Source: Chloroflexota bacterium (GTDB lineage: Bacteria; Chloroflexota; Limnocylindria; P2-11E). From it: DNA of 50,065 bases. Position numbers and translations under genes: made by a program. Under the pieces are notes generated by a model that was not told where the DNA came from, did not search any database, and saw only the letters and a list, made by a program, of their open reading frames with translations. Positions 41,599 through 49,331 of this stretch are shown here, piece after piece (the stretch's first letter is position 1; every line of letters begins with the position of its first letter). The stretch covers positions 1-50,065 of the forward strand of contig VBDU01000093.1 in NCBI GenBank assembly GCA_005883625.1. The letters run 5' to 3'.

Positions 41599-41940
41599 GT
41601 GCAGGAGATCCTCAGCGCTCTCGCGGAGCCGAACCGGCGCCAGATCGTCGAGCTGCTCCGCCGCAAGCCGCGCGCGGTGGGGGAGATCGCCGACCGGCTT
41701 GGGCTGAGGCAGCCGCAGGTCTCCAAGCACCTTCGCGTCCTGAGCGAAGCCGGGCTCGTCCAGGTGCGTCCGCTGGCGCAGCAGCGCATCTACCGCCTGC
41801 GCGCGCAGCCCCTGAAGGAGCTCGACGACTGGCTGGCGCCGTACCGCCGCACGTGGGAGGAGCGATTCGAGCAGTTCGACGACGTGCTTCGCGAGCTCAA
41901 AGGAAAAGACAAGGAGAAAAGAGATGGCCACGGCAAGTAG
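41599..41940 (+). CDS. ArsR/SmtB-family regulator
   Basis: A 113-residue winged-helix repressor: ILSALAEPNRRQIVELLRR, VGEIADRLGLRQPQVSKHLRVLSEAGLV, RIYRLRAQPLKELDDWLAPY. No metal-binding cysteines, as usual for ArsR proteins paired with SRPBCC partners. GTG start eight bases after the -10 box. Overlaps the SRPBCC gene by 17 bases, so the two are coupled. This is the intact version of the arrangement seen damaged at 11158-11860. Confidence 0.9.
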   Translation: MQEILSALAEPNRRQIVELLRRKPRAVGEIADRLGLRQPQVSKHLRVLSEAGLVQVRPLAQQRIYRLRAQPLKELDDWLAPYRRTWEERFEQFDDVLRELKGKDKEKRDGHGK

Positions 41941-42433
41941 CTTCGCGACGAAGGTCACGCTGCCCTCGGACAAGGAGATCCTCATCACCAGGGAGTTCGA
42001 CGCCCCGCGCGACCTCGTGTTCAAGGCCATGACCGACCCCGACCTCATCCCGCGCTGGTGGGGTCCGCGCGCCTACACGACGGAGGTCGACCAGATGGAC
42101 GTCCGGCCGGGCGGCAAGTGGCGGTTCATCAATCGCACGCCAGACGGGACGGCGCACGGCTTCCGCGGCGAGTACCGCGAGATCGTCCCGCCGGAGCGGA
42201 TCGTCCAGACCTTCGAGTACGAGCCGATGCCCGGGCACGTCTTCGTCGAGACCGCGACCTTCACCGAGCACGAGGGTCGGACCCTGCTCACGATCCGGTC
42301 GGTCGCGCCCTCGAAGGAAGATCGCGACGGGATGATCGGCAGCGGCATGGAGAAGGGGCTGGCCGAGACGCACGACCGGTTCGCGGAGCTCCTCGTCGAG
42401 CTGCGCGCCGCAGCCCGGACCTCGGCCCGCTGA
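41924..42433 (+). CDS. SRPBCC (AHSA1-like) domain protein
   Basis: A 169-residue START-like hydrophobic-ligand-binding protein: ILITREFDAPRDLVFKAMTDPDLIPRWWGP, MDVRPGGKWRFI, GEYREIVPPERIVQTFEYE, then GMEKGLAETHDRFAELL. AAGGAG precedes the ATG. It is co-expressed with the ArsR repressor. Ligand unknown. Confidence 0.9.
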   Translation: MATASSFATKVTLPSDKEILITREFDAPRDLVFKAMTDPDLIPRWWGPRAYTTEVDQMDVRPGGKWRFINRTPDGTAHGFRGEYREIVPPERIVQTFEYEPMPGHVFVETATFTEHEGRTLLTIRSVAPSKEDRDGMIGSGMEKGLAETHDRFAELLVELRAAARTSAR

Positions 42434-42632
42434 GGCTTCCGGTTCGTGGGTCGAAAGGCGACCTGCTTCGCGGACGAGATCGCATCCGAGCAGCCGGCGT
42501 CGACGTGACCCAATGACGCCGGCGCTCGGGTCGATCGTGAGCGGGTTCCACCTGATTCTCCAGGCGTCGGCCCGAGGCCCCGGCTAGTACTCGGAGGCAC
42601 GCTCCACCGTGCCAGGCCTGGCGGGAGCCCGC

Positions 42633-43097
42633 TCAGGGTCCAAGCCCGAAGATCTTGAAACGTCCCTCGGGGCATTCCACGACGCCCTTGCCGGCGGCAT
42701 CGACCTCTCCTGCGTTCACGTTCGGTCCGGTCCGACGCATGTACACGCCGAAATCAATCCCACCGTAGTAGGAGTTGTGCCCGTTGATGTCGAGCCTGGC
42801 GAGGGTCCAGCGCTCTCCGGCACGGCTGCGTGCCAGAAGCAGCCCGACCGCGTCACGGGTCGTCTGGAAGACCCCGCCGCCCAGCAGATAGGTCAGTCGC
42901 GTCTCGTCCGCCGCATTCATCGCGTCGACGAGGCTATTCATCGTCCGCCGCGCGCACGCATCGTCCTCGGCGTTCACGCGCGCGGCCGCGTCTCGGGCCG
43001 TCGCGGCGGGCGTCGAAGTGGCATCGGCACGACCCGGCGAAGTCGCGGTGCACGACAACACAGAAAGCGCGAGCAGACCGAGGCCGATGACCCTCAC
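42633..43097 (-). CDS. Putative lipoprotein, possibly NTF2-like
   Basis: A 154-residue protein with a signal sequence and lipobox (LALSVLSC, Cys at about 16), so probably lipid-anchored on the outer face of the membrane. The Thr/Ala-rich linker is followed by a domain with DDACARRTMNSLVDAMNAADETRLTYLLG that resembles the start of NTF2-like folds; this is a guess. GTG start. It lies alone between the SRPBCC gene and ispG, on the opposite strand. The 199 bases before 42633 hold nothing I recognise. Confidence 0.65.
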   Translation of the reverse strand: MRVIGLGLLALSVLSCTATSPGRADATSTPAATARDAAARVNAEDDACARRTMNSLVDAMNAADETRLTYLLGGGVFQTTRDAVGLLLARSRAGERWTLARLDINGHNSYYGGIDFGVYMRRTGPNVNAGEVDAAGKGVVECPEGRFKIFGLGP

Positions 43098-43150
43098 AGT
43101 GTCTCTACAGTCTCGGGTTCGCGATGGTTCCCAGCCCTACACTTGAGCCG

Positions 43151-44353
43151 ATGGACGCCCCGCTCAGCGTCGACCTGAACCTCCCCGAGGACCGCCCGGG
43201 GCCGCGCCTGCGGCGCAAATCGAAGCGCGTCTGGGTCGGCGGCACGCCGATCGGGGACGGCGCGCCGGTCGCGGTGCAGTCCATGTGCACCACGCTCACG
43301 CACGACGTGGACGCGACGATCCGCCAGATCGACGCGCTCCAGGAGGCCGGCTGCGAGATCGCGCGCGTCGCCGTGCCGGACAAGCGGGCGGGCGAGGCGC
43401 TCAAGGAGATCGTCCGCCGCTCGATCCTGCCGGTCGTGGCGGACATCCACTTCGACTACAAGCTCGCGCTCATGGCCCTCGACGCCAAGGTCCACAAGCT
43501 GCGGCTCAACCCCGGGAACATCCACAACAAGGACGGCGTGCGCGAGGTCACCAGGCGCGCGAAGGAGCAGGGGACGCCGATCCGGATCGGGGTCAACCAC
43601 GGCTCGATCGGCGACCGGCAGCCCGGCGACCTTCGCGACGAGGCGCAGCGGATGGTCGACCTCGCCCTCAGCGAGATCAAGATCCTCGAGGACCTCGACT
43701 TCGACGACATCGTCGTGTCGGTGAAGGCGTTCGACGTGCCGGTGATGATCGCCGCGTACCGCCGCCTCGCGAAGGCCGTTCCGTACCCGCTCCACCTCGG
43801 GGTCACCGAGGCAGGCACCGCCCTCGCCGGCTCGATCCGCTCCGCGGCCGGCATGAGCGTGCTGCTCTACGAAGGCCTCGGCGACACGATCCGCGTGTCG
43901 CTCTCGGAGGACCCGGTCGTCGAGGTGAAGGCCGCGTTCGACCTGCTGAAGTCGCTCGGCCTGCGCGACCAGGGCCTCACGCTCGTCGCCTGCCCCTCCT
44001 GCGGCCGCGCCGACATCGACCTCATTCCGCTCGCCAAAGTCGCCGAGGAGCGCTTGCGCGCGATGCCCACGCCCATGAAGGTCGCGGTGATGGGCTGCGA
44101 GGTGAACGGTCCCGGCGAGGCCAAGGACGCGGACGTCGGGATCGCCGGCGGGGTGGGGAAGGGCGCGATCTTCCGCAAAGGGAAGGTCGTCGGCGTCTAT
44201 CCCGAGGACAAGCTCATGGACGCGCTCCTGGCGGAGATCGACAAGATCCTCGTCGAGAACGGCAAGGAGCCCTACTCGCAGAAGGCGCCGAAGCTCTCGC
44301 ACGAGGGGATGCTCACGCCCGGCCGCTCGGTGCCGGCGGGGACGCGGACCTAG
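43151..44353 (+). CDS. ispG: 4-hydroxy-3-methylbut-2-enyl diphosphate synthase
   Basis: Iron-sulfur enzyme of the MEP pathway, acting on MEcPP. 400 residues: GAPVAVQSMCTT, VADIHFDYKLAL, KLRLNPGNI, GVNHGS, LHLGVTEAG, and the 4Fe-4S cysteines Cys281 and Cys284 (ACPSCGR) and Cys316 (MGCEVNGPGEA). Short bacterial form without the plant insertion. ATG 43151 is chosen; an in-frame GTG upstream is weaker. The C-terminal tail after ILVENGKEPY is a family-variable extension. Confidence 0.97.
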   Translation: MDAPLSVDLNLPEDRPGPRLRRKSKRVWVGGTPIGDGAPVAVQSMCTTLTHDVDATIRQIDALQEAGCEIARVAVPDKRAGEALKEIVRRSILPVVADIHFDYKLALMALDAKVHKLRLNPGNIHNKDGVREVTRRAKEQGTPIRIGVNHGSIGDRQPGDLRDEAQRMVDLALSEIKILEDLDFDDIVVSVKAFDVPVMIAAYRRLAKAVPYPLHLGVTEAGTALAGSIRSAAGMSVLLYEGLGDTIRVSLSEDPVVEVKAAFDLLKSLGLRDQGLTLVACPSCGRADIDLIPLAKVAEERLRAMPTPMKVAVMGCEVNGPGEAKDADVGIAGGVGKGAIFRKGKVVGVYPEDKLMDALLAEIDKILVENGKEPYSQKAPKLSHEGMLTPGRSVPAGTRT

Positions 44354-44411
44354 CGCGATCGGCGCGCCGCTGCTCGTCCGCTTCGCGGGCGGCGACGCCG
44401 GCGCGTGGCGC

Positions 44412-44909
44412 GTGCAAGCCATCGCGCCGATCCGCGGCGAAGGCTTGCCGGCCGCTGGGCGGCTCGCCGTGGTCGAAGACGGCGCCGCTCTCCTGAGCGC
44501 CGCGCGCTGGGTGCTGCGCGGCGCGACGAGCAACGAGCGCTACGCGACCCGCACCGAGCACGACGAGCTCTCTCGGCGCCAGCGGCCGCTCGGGCGTCCC
44601 GAAGCGACGCGCGCGACGCTCATCCCGATCACGAAGTCGGCCGAGTGGTGGGCGCTCTCGCAGGACGAGCGGCGGGCGCTCTTCGAAGAACGCTCACGCC
44701 ACATCGCGATCGGTCTCGAGTACCTTCCGGACATCGCGCGCCGGCTTCATCACGGCCGCGATCTCGGCGAGCCGTTCGACTTCCTCACCTGGTTCGAGTA
44801 CGCGCCGGCGCATGCCGGAGCGTTCGCCGAGCTCGTGAAGCGGCTCCGTGCGACCGCGGAATGGGGCTTCGTCGAGCGCGAGGTGGAGATCCACCTCGCG
44901 CGCGAGTAG
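44412..44909 (+). CDS. Chlorite dismutase/HemQ-like heme protein
   Basis: A Cld-superfamily protein, the group including HemQ (coproheme decarboxylase). Blocks include LIPITKSAEWWALSQDERRALFEERSRH, IAIGLEYLPDIARRLHHGRDLGEPFD and FLTWFEYAP; the heme ligand His is expected in the LHH segment. The first ordinary start is GTG 44412, giving 165 residues. The same frame upstream to 44358 reads as the expected first strand of the fold (PLLVRFAGGDAGAWRV), but there is only ATC or CTG as start. So the true start is unusual, or the ispG end or this start carries an error. Confidence 0.8.
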   Translation: MQAIAPIRGEGLPAAGRLAVVEDGAALLSAARWVLRGATSNERYATRTEHDELSRRQRPLGRPEATRATLIPITKSAEWWALSQDERRALFEERSRHIAIGLEYLPDIARRLHHGRDLGEPFDFLTWFEYAPAHAGAFAELVKRLRATAEWGFVEREVEIHLARE

Positions 44910-44912
44910 TGG

Positions 44913-45893
44913 CTAGTCCACCCGCAGCTTCGGGTCGAGCGCGTCGCGGAGGCCGTCACCGAGGAAGTTGAAGCAGATGAGCGTGATCGCGAGGATCACC
45001 GCGGGAAAGACGAGCTCGTGGGGGAAGGCGCGCATGTTGCGCAGGCCCTCGGCGATGAGGATGCCCCAGGACGGGTAGGGCGGACGGACCCCGAGGCCGA
45101 GGAACGACAGGCCGGCCTCCGCGGCGATGGCGAGCGGGATGCCGAACGTCGCCGCGACGATGATCGGCGCCAGCGAATTGGGGAGCAGGTGACGCGTCAT
45201 GACGCGAACGTTCGTCGCGCCCACCATCCGCGCCGCCTCGACGAACTCCTTCTCCTTGAGCGAGAGGACCTGACCGCGCACGAGGCGGGCGACGGTGAGC
45301 CACGACACGAGGCCGAGCGCGACGAAGACGCCCAACAGCCCGCCGGAGGCCTTGTCGAGCGAGCCGAGGACGCCGAGGAGCGGGCCCTCGCCCTGATCGA
45401 GGACGGCCCGCAGGTACGTGATGACGACGATGACGAGCAGCAGGCTCGGGAACGCGAGGAGGATGTCGACGGTGCGCATGATGAGCGTGTCGATCCACCG
45501 TCCGAAGAAACCCGCGATGAGCCCGAGCGGCACACCGACGAGGAGCACGATCGCAACGTCGACGAGCGCCACCGCGAGCGATATGCGGCTTCCATACATC
45601 ATCCGGCTCAGCAGATCCCGGCCGAGCCCATCGGTGCCCATGAGGTGTGCGCCGCTCGGGGCGAGGTCGGTCGAGTCGAGGTCTTGCCGGTCAAAGGAGT
45701 AGGGCGCGAGCACGCTCGCGAAGAGCGCGATGAGGAGCAGCAGCACGACGAACACGAGTCCCACGACCGCGGCGCGGTTGCGCGTGAGGCGGTACCACGC
45801 GTCGCGCCAGAGGCCCCTCTCCCGGCGCGGCGCCACGCTCGGCGCCGCCCTGGGGGGTGCGAGGGGGGCGAAGCCCCTATCGACCGTGGTCAT
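44913..45893 (-). CDS. Dipeptide/oligopeptide ABC transporter permease (DppC type)
   Basis: A 326-residue inner-membrane permease with six helices and the BPD_transp_1 EAA loop (EAARMVGATNVRVMTRHLLPNSLAPIIV). LMGTDGLGRDLLSRMMYGSRISL is typical of DppC/OppC. It overlaps the DppB gene (ATGA). The N-terminal residues (MTTVDRGFAPLAPPRA) are encoded by the G-rich repeat copy C. With DppB and the binding protein it imports peptides, but no ATPase gene is in the cluster. Confidence 0.92.
   Translation of the reverse strand: MTTVDRGFAPLAPPRAAPSVAPRRERGLWRDAWYRLTRNRAAVVGLVFVVLLLLIALFASVLAPYSFDRQDLDSTDLAPSGAHLMGTDGLGRDLLSRMMYGSRISLAVALVDVAIVLLVGVPLGLIAGFFGRWIDTLIMRTVDILLAFPSLLLVIVVITYLRAVLDQGEGPLLGVLGSLDKASGGLLGVFVALGLVSWLTVARLVRGQVLSLKEKEFVEAARMVGATNVRVMTRHLLPNSLAPIIVAATFGIPLAIAAEAGLSFLGLGVRPPYPSWGILIAEGLRNMRAFPHELVFPAVILAITLICFNFLGDGLRDALDPKLRVD
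45849..45886. repeat. G-rich palindromic repeat, copy C (dppC 5' end)
   Basis: CCTGGGGG, GTGCGAGGGGGGCGAAGCCCC and TATCGACCG. The same layout as copies A and B; it lies in the first codons of the minus-strand dppC gene, five bases from its ATG. Confidence 0.6.
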
Positions 45894-46816
45894 CGGTAAC
45901 GGATCCGCGGGTCGAGGTAGCCGTACGAGATGTCGGTCAGGAGGTTCACGACCATGATGAGGAGCGCGAACACCATCACCGTCCCGAGCAGGAGCGTGTA
46001 GTCGCGCCCGGTGACGCTGTCGATGAACTGACGGCCGATCCCGGGCACGCCGTAGATGCGCTCCACGAAGAAGGCGCCGGTGATGACATTCCCAAGGGTC
46101 ACGCCCGCGACCGTCACGACCGGGATGAGCGCGTTCTTCATCGCGTGCGCCGCGACGACGGCGTTCGGGCGCACGCCCTTCGCGTGCGCCGTCCGGATGT
46201 AGTCCTGACCGAGGACCTCGAGCAAGCTCGACCGCGTGTAGCGGGCGAGGATCGCCGCCGGCCCGCTGCCGATGGCGAGGATCGGGATGATGGCGCGGAC
46301 GTCGAAGATGCCCTCCCAGCCTCCCGTCGGGAGCAGGGCGAGGCCGAGCGACAGCACCACGATGAGCAGCGACACGCGGACGAAGGCCGGGGTCGCGATG
46401 CCGGTGACGGTGACGAGCGACGCCGTGTAGTCGATCCAGGTGTTGTGCTTCACCGCCGCGAGCGCGCCGAGCGGCACGCCGACGACGATCGCGAAGAGGA
46501 GCGAGGCGACGCCGAGCTGCACCGAGACGGGCAGCGTGGCGGCGATGATCTCCGAGACCGAGCGCTCGACGCTGCGATAGGACGGTCCGAGGTCGCCGTG
46601 TAGGACGTTCCCGAGGTAGTCGAAGTACTGCTTGGGCAGCGGGTCGTCGAGGTGGTACTGCTTGTTGAGGTTCGCCTTGACCGCCTCCGACAGCGGCTTC
46701 TCGCGCTCGTCCCAGGGGCTGCCCGGCGTCGCGTGGACGACGAGGAACGTGAGCGTGAAGACGATGAAGAGGCTCGGGACCATCCAGAGGAGCCGGCGGA
46801 AGACGTAGACGGTCAT
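45890..46816 (-). CDS. Dipeptide/oligopeptide ABC transporter permease (DppB type)
   Basis: A 308-residue permease: MTVYVFRRLLWMVPSLFIVF start, the typical GSPWDE periplasmic loop start, PKQYFDYLGNVLHGDLGPSY, the EAA-loop segment YIRTAHAKGVRPNAVVAAHAMKNALIPV, and GRDYTLLLGTVM. Located between the solute-binding protein gene (55 bases away) and dppC, all on the minus strand. Confidence 0.93.
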   Translation of the reverse strand: MTVYVFRRLLWMVPSLFIVFTLTFLVVHATPGSPWDEREKPLSEAVKANLNKQYHLDDPLPKQYFDYLGNVLHGDLGPSYRSVERSVSEIIAATLPVSVQLGVASLLFAIVVGVPLGALAAVKHNTWIDYTASLVTVTGIATPAFVRVSLLIVVLSLGLALLPTGGWEGIFDVRAIIPILAIGSGPAAILARYTRSSLLEVLGQDYIRTAHAKGVRPNAVVAAHAMKNALIPVVTVAGVTLGNVITGAFFVERIYGVPGIGRQFIDSVTGRDYTLLLGTVMVFALLIMVVNLLTDISYGYLDPRIRYR

Positions 46817-46871
46817 CGTGGTGCGCGTCGCGGGGCGATGGCCGGCGCGCGACCGGCCATCGCCCTGTTCC

Positions 46872-48461
46872 TTACTTCTTCACGCGGACGAGATAGGCCT
46901 GGACGCGTCCGAGGACGCGGAAGTGGTACAGGCCATCGATGTACGGCTTGATGAGGTCGAAGCGCGCCCAGTGGTACACGGTGATGTACGGGGCCTCCGT
47001 GTTGAGGATCTTGTCGGCGTTCTCGTAGAGGCCCTTGCGCTTGGTCGCGTCGTTCTCCTTGAGGCCGTTGTCGAGGAGACCGTCGAACTCGGCGTTCTTC
47101 CAGTGCGAGTAGTAGAAGTCCGCCTTCGAGTGGAAGAGGAGGTTGTACCAGTTGTTCGGGTCCTCGTAGTCGGAGCCCCAGCCGTTCATGTAGAAGCCGA
47201 ACGGCGCGGTCTTGCGCGAGCTCCGCCACTGGTCGAAGGCCTTGGCCTCCATCGGGTCGAGCACGATGTCGATGCCGAGCGTGGACTTCCACATACCCTG
47301 GACGGCTTCGGCGATCGCCTTGTCCTGCGCCAGGTCGCCCACGAAGGTGAACTTCACGTTCGCCGGCCAGCCTTTGCCGTCCGGATAGCCCGCCTCGGTC
47401 ATGAGCTGCTTCGCCTTGGCGCTGTCGTAGCCGAGCGCGTTCTCCTTCTTCTGTCCGGGCACGCCCGGCGCGACGATGGAGACGGCGTTGAAGTACGCGT
47501 CCTTGAGGACGACCTCGTTGAGCTGCTTCGCGTTCGTCGCGAGGCTCAGCGCCTGGCGGACCTTGAGGTTGTTGAGCGGCGGGCTGGTTGTGTCGAGGAT
47601 GATCCACTGCGAGCCCTGCCGCTCGAACTTCTTGACTTCCTTGCTGAGGGTCGCGTCGTTCCTCGCGCGCGTGATGTCCGCCCCGACGAGCACGGCCCGG
47701 TCGAGCTCACCGGCTTCGTACGCGACGGGCGACTTCGCCGCCTGGTCGTCGAGGAGGGTCCAGACGACGGTGTCGGGGCCGTTGTTCTCACCCCAGTAGT
47801 TCGGGTTCTTCTCGACGGTCATGCTCTGCTCGGGCTTCCACTCGACCAGGCGGTAGTGGCCGTTCGAGATGTACGTGTCCGGGCCGAGCGTCCACTTGTC
47901 GGCCGCCTTCTCGATCATGTCCTTGCGGACCGGGTACGCGGTCCAGGTCGCGACCAGATGCATGAAGAACGGCGCGGGCCGCTCGAGGGTCACGACGAAG
48001 GTCTTGTCGTCGGTCGCCTTCGCGGCCATCCCCTCGGCCGTGCCCTTGCCCGTGCCGAACGCCTCGGCGCCCTTCACCGGCCAGAGGGTCTGCGCGTAGC
48101 GGGACTTCGTCGTCGGGTCGGTGGCGCGCTTCCAGGCGTACTCGAAGTCCGACGCCTTGAGCGCCTGACCGTCGGACCACTTGAGGCCCGACCGAAGGTT
48201 GAATGTGTAGGTGAGACCGTCCGGCGAGATCGTCCATTTCTCCGCCTGGCCCGGTTTGATCTCACCAGAGACCTGATCGACGTACGCGAGCCCCTCGAAC
48301 GTGTTCTGGATCTGCTCGAGGCCCGCGCCGCCCGAGCTGATGCCCGGATCCATGGTGTTCACGATCTTCGCGGCCTCCGGGAGCCGCAGCGTGGTCAGCT
48401 TCGCCGCGCCCGACGGACTCGGCGTGCCCGAGCTCGTCGGGCCGAAGAACGACGTCCGGCG
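46872..48461 (-). CDS. Peptide ABC transporter solute-binding protein, 5' end missing
   Basis: Family 5 extracellular solute-binding protein, about 525 residues recognisable: LTTLRLPEAAKIVNTMDPG, FEGLAYVDQVSGEIKPGQAEKW, LTYTFNLRSGLKWSDGQALKA, GPDTYISNGHYRLVEWKPEQ and NGWGSDYEDPNNW. Sequence just before GPTSSGTPSPSGAAKL should be a lipoprotein signal with a lipobox, but the frame continues upstream into arginine-rich antisense sequence with no ATG, GTG or TTG in a useful place. The coding resemblance of the plus-strand neighbour begins at the same point. So the signal peptide and start are absent in this assembly. Coordinates give the supported part only. Confidence 0.85.
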   Translation of the reverse strand, partial: RRTSFFGPTSSGTPSPSGAAKLTTLRLPEAAKIVNTMDPGISSGGAGLEQIQNTFEGLAYVDQVSGEIKPGQAEKWTISPDGLTYTFNLRSGLKWSDGQALKASDFEYAWKRATDPTTKSRYAQTLWPVKGAEAFGTGKGTAEGMAAKATDDKTFVVTLERPAPFFMHLVATWTAYPVRKDMIEKAADKWTLGPDTYISNGHYRLVEWKPEQSMTVEKNPNYWGENNGPDTVVWTLLDDQAAKSPVAYEAGELDRAVLVGADITRARNDATLSKEVKKFERQGSQWIILDTTSPPLNNLKVRQALSLATNAKQLNEVVLKDAYFNAVSIVAPGVPGQKKENALGYDSAKAKQLMTEAGYPDGKGWPANVKFTFVGDLAQDKAIAEAVQGMWKSTLGIDIVLDPMEAKAFDQWRSSRKTAPFGFYMNGWGSDYEDPNNWYNLLFHSKADFYYSHWKNAEFDGLLDNGLKENDATKRKGLYENADKILNTEAPYITVYHWARFDLIKPYIDGLYHFRVLGRVQAYLVRVKK

Positions 48462-49178
48462 GACGAGGCGGTCATTGCCCTCGGTCGGGCTGTCCTCACG
48501 CAGGTCGACTTCCGCCGGGCCCGCTTCGACCGGTTCGACCTCGCCGGCTGCACCTTCATCGCCTGCGACTTCCGCGGCCTGGCCCTGGACCTGCGTTTCC
48601 AGCCCCTCTTCGCGACCCGGCCACGCAGCGTCTTCCGGGCCTGCCGGTTCGACGCTGCCGACCTCCGCCGCATCCGGCCCGAGGGGACGCGCTTCGAGCG
48701 CTGCTCCTTCGACGACGCGCGCCTCGATGGCCAGACCTTCGCCGTCGCGGAGTTCGTCGACTGTCGCTTCGCCGGCACCCTGACGCGACTCACCTTCATG
48801 GGTCGTCCGCCCGCCACCGAGCGCGCGCCGGCCGCCGCGCCGCGCCCGCACAACGAATTCCACGGGAACGACTTCCGTGACGCGGAGCTCGTCGACACGG
48901 TCTTCACCTACGGCATCGACCTCGGAGCGCAGCGCTGGCCCGCGAGCGACCGTTACGTGCGAGCCGACCGCTTCACGCGGCGGCTGGCCAGCGCGCGCAA
49001 GGAGCTCGGATCCTGGGACGACCCGGCGGAGCGCGCCGCGGGCCGCGCGATGTGCGAGGCGCTCGCGCTGCGCTGGCGCGAGCAGGACGACGTGATCGCG
49101 CTCCGCGTGAGCCCGGCGGTGAAGGCCTCGGCGCGCGTGCAGATCCGTGTGTGGGAAGCGCTCCTGCGGCCCATCTAG
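48462..49178 (+). CDS. Pentapeptide-repeat-like protein, 5' end missing
   Basis: About 238 residues. The first 100 show loose A(D/N)Lxx-type pentapeptide repeats (VDFRRARFDRFDLAGCTFIACDFRGL, RACRFDAADLRRI, TRFERCSFDDARLDGQTF), then a C-terminal alpha-rich domain (RWPASDRYVRADRFTRRLASARKELG). No ATG, GTG or TTG precedes the repeats in this frame; the first is far inside. It is head to head with the truncated solute-binding protein gene. Function unknown; such proteins can mimic DNA or mediate contacts. The last 43 codons look intact and end at TAG 49178. Confidence 0.6.
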   Translation, partial: DEAVIALGRAVLTQVDFRRARFDRFDLAGCTFIACDFRGLALDLRFQPLFATRPRSVFRACRFDAADLRRIRPEGTRFERCSFDDARLDGQTFAVAEFVDCRFAGTLTRLTFMGRPPATERAPAAAPRPHNEFHGNDFRDAELVDTVFTYGIDLGAQRWPASDRYVRADRFTRRLASARKELGSWDDPAERAAGRAMCEALALRWREQDDVIALRVSPAVKASARVQIRVWEALLRPI

Positions 49179-49331
49179 ACTGGTCCCGCATGTCATCCGC
49201 CGGGACGCCCACGCACCGGATCCCGCGCTAGCCGGCGCGTCGGCCGACCTCGCTCCGAGCGGATCGAGGTCGTCGACCGGGCGCCGGCGCGTCAGCGCGC
49301 GGCTCCATCATGACGTGCGGAGTTCATTCAG
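49179..49331. promoter_or_regulatory. Leader region of proS
   Basis: Non-coding. It contains an 8-bp dyad CGACCTCG (49245-49252) and CGAGGTCG (49265-49272), and CCGGCGCGTC occurs twice (near 49232 and 49286). No T-box motif is present, unlike many aminoacyl-tRNA synthetase leaders. No clear promoter was picked out. Confidence 0.35.

Noticed and set aside
46818..48461. Plus-strand open frame opposite the peptide-binding protein, continuous with the pentapeptide-like gene
   Set aside because: Upstream of about 48462 it is composition-driven antisense of the binding protein; only the later part resembles a real protein.
49179..49331. T-box leader before proS
   Set aside because: No GGTGG-ACC bulge or antiterminator; only an 8-bp dyad.
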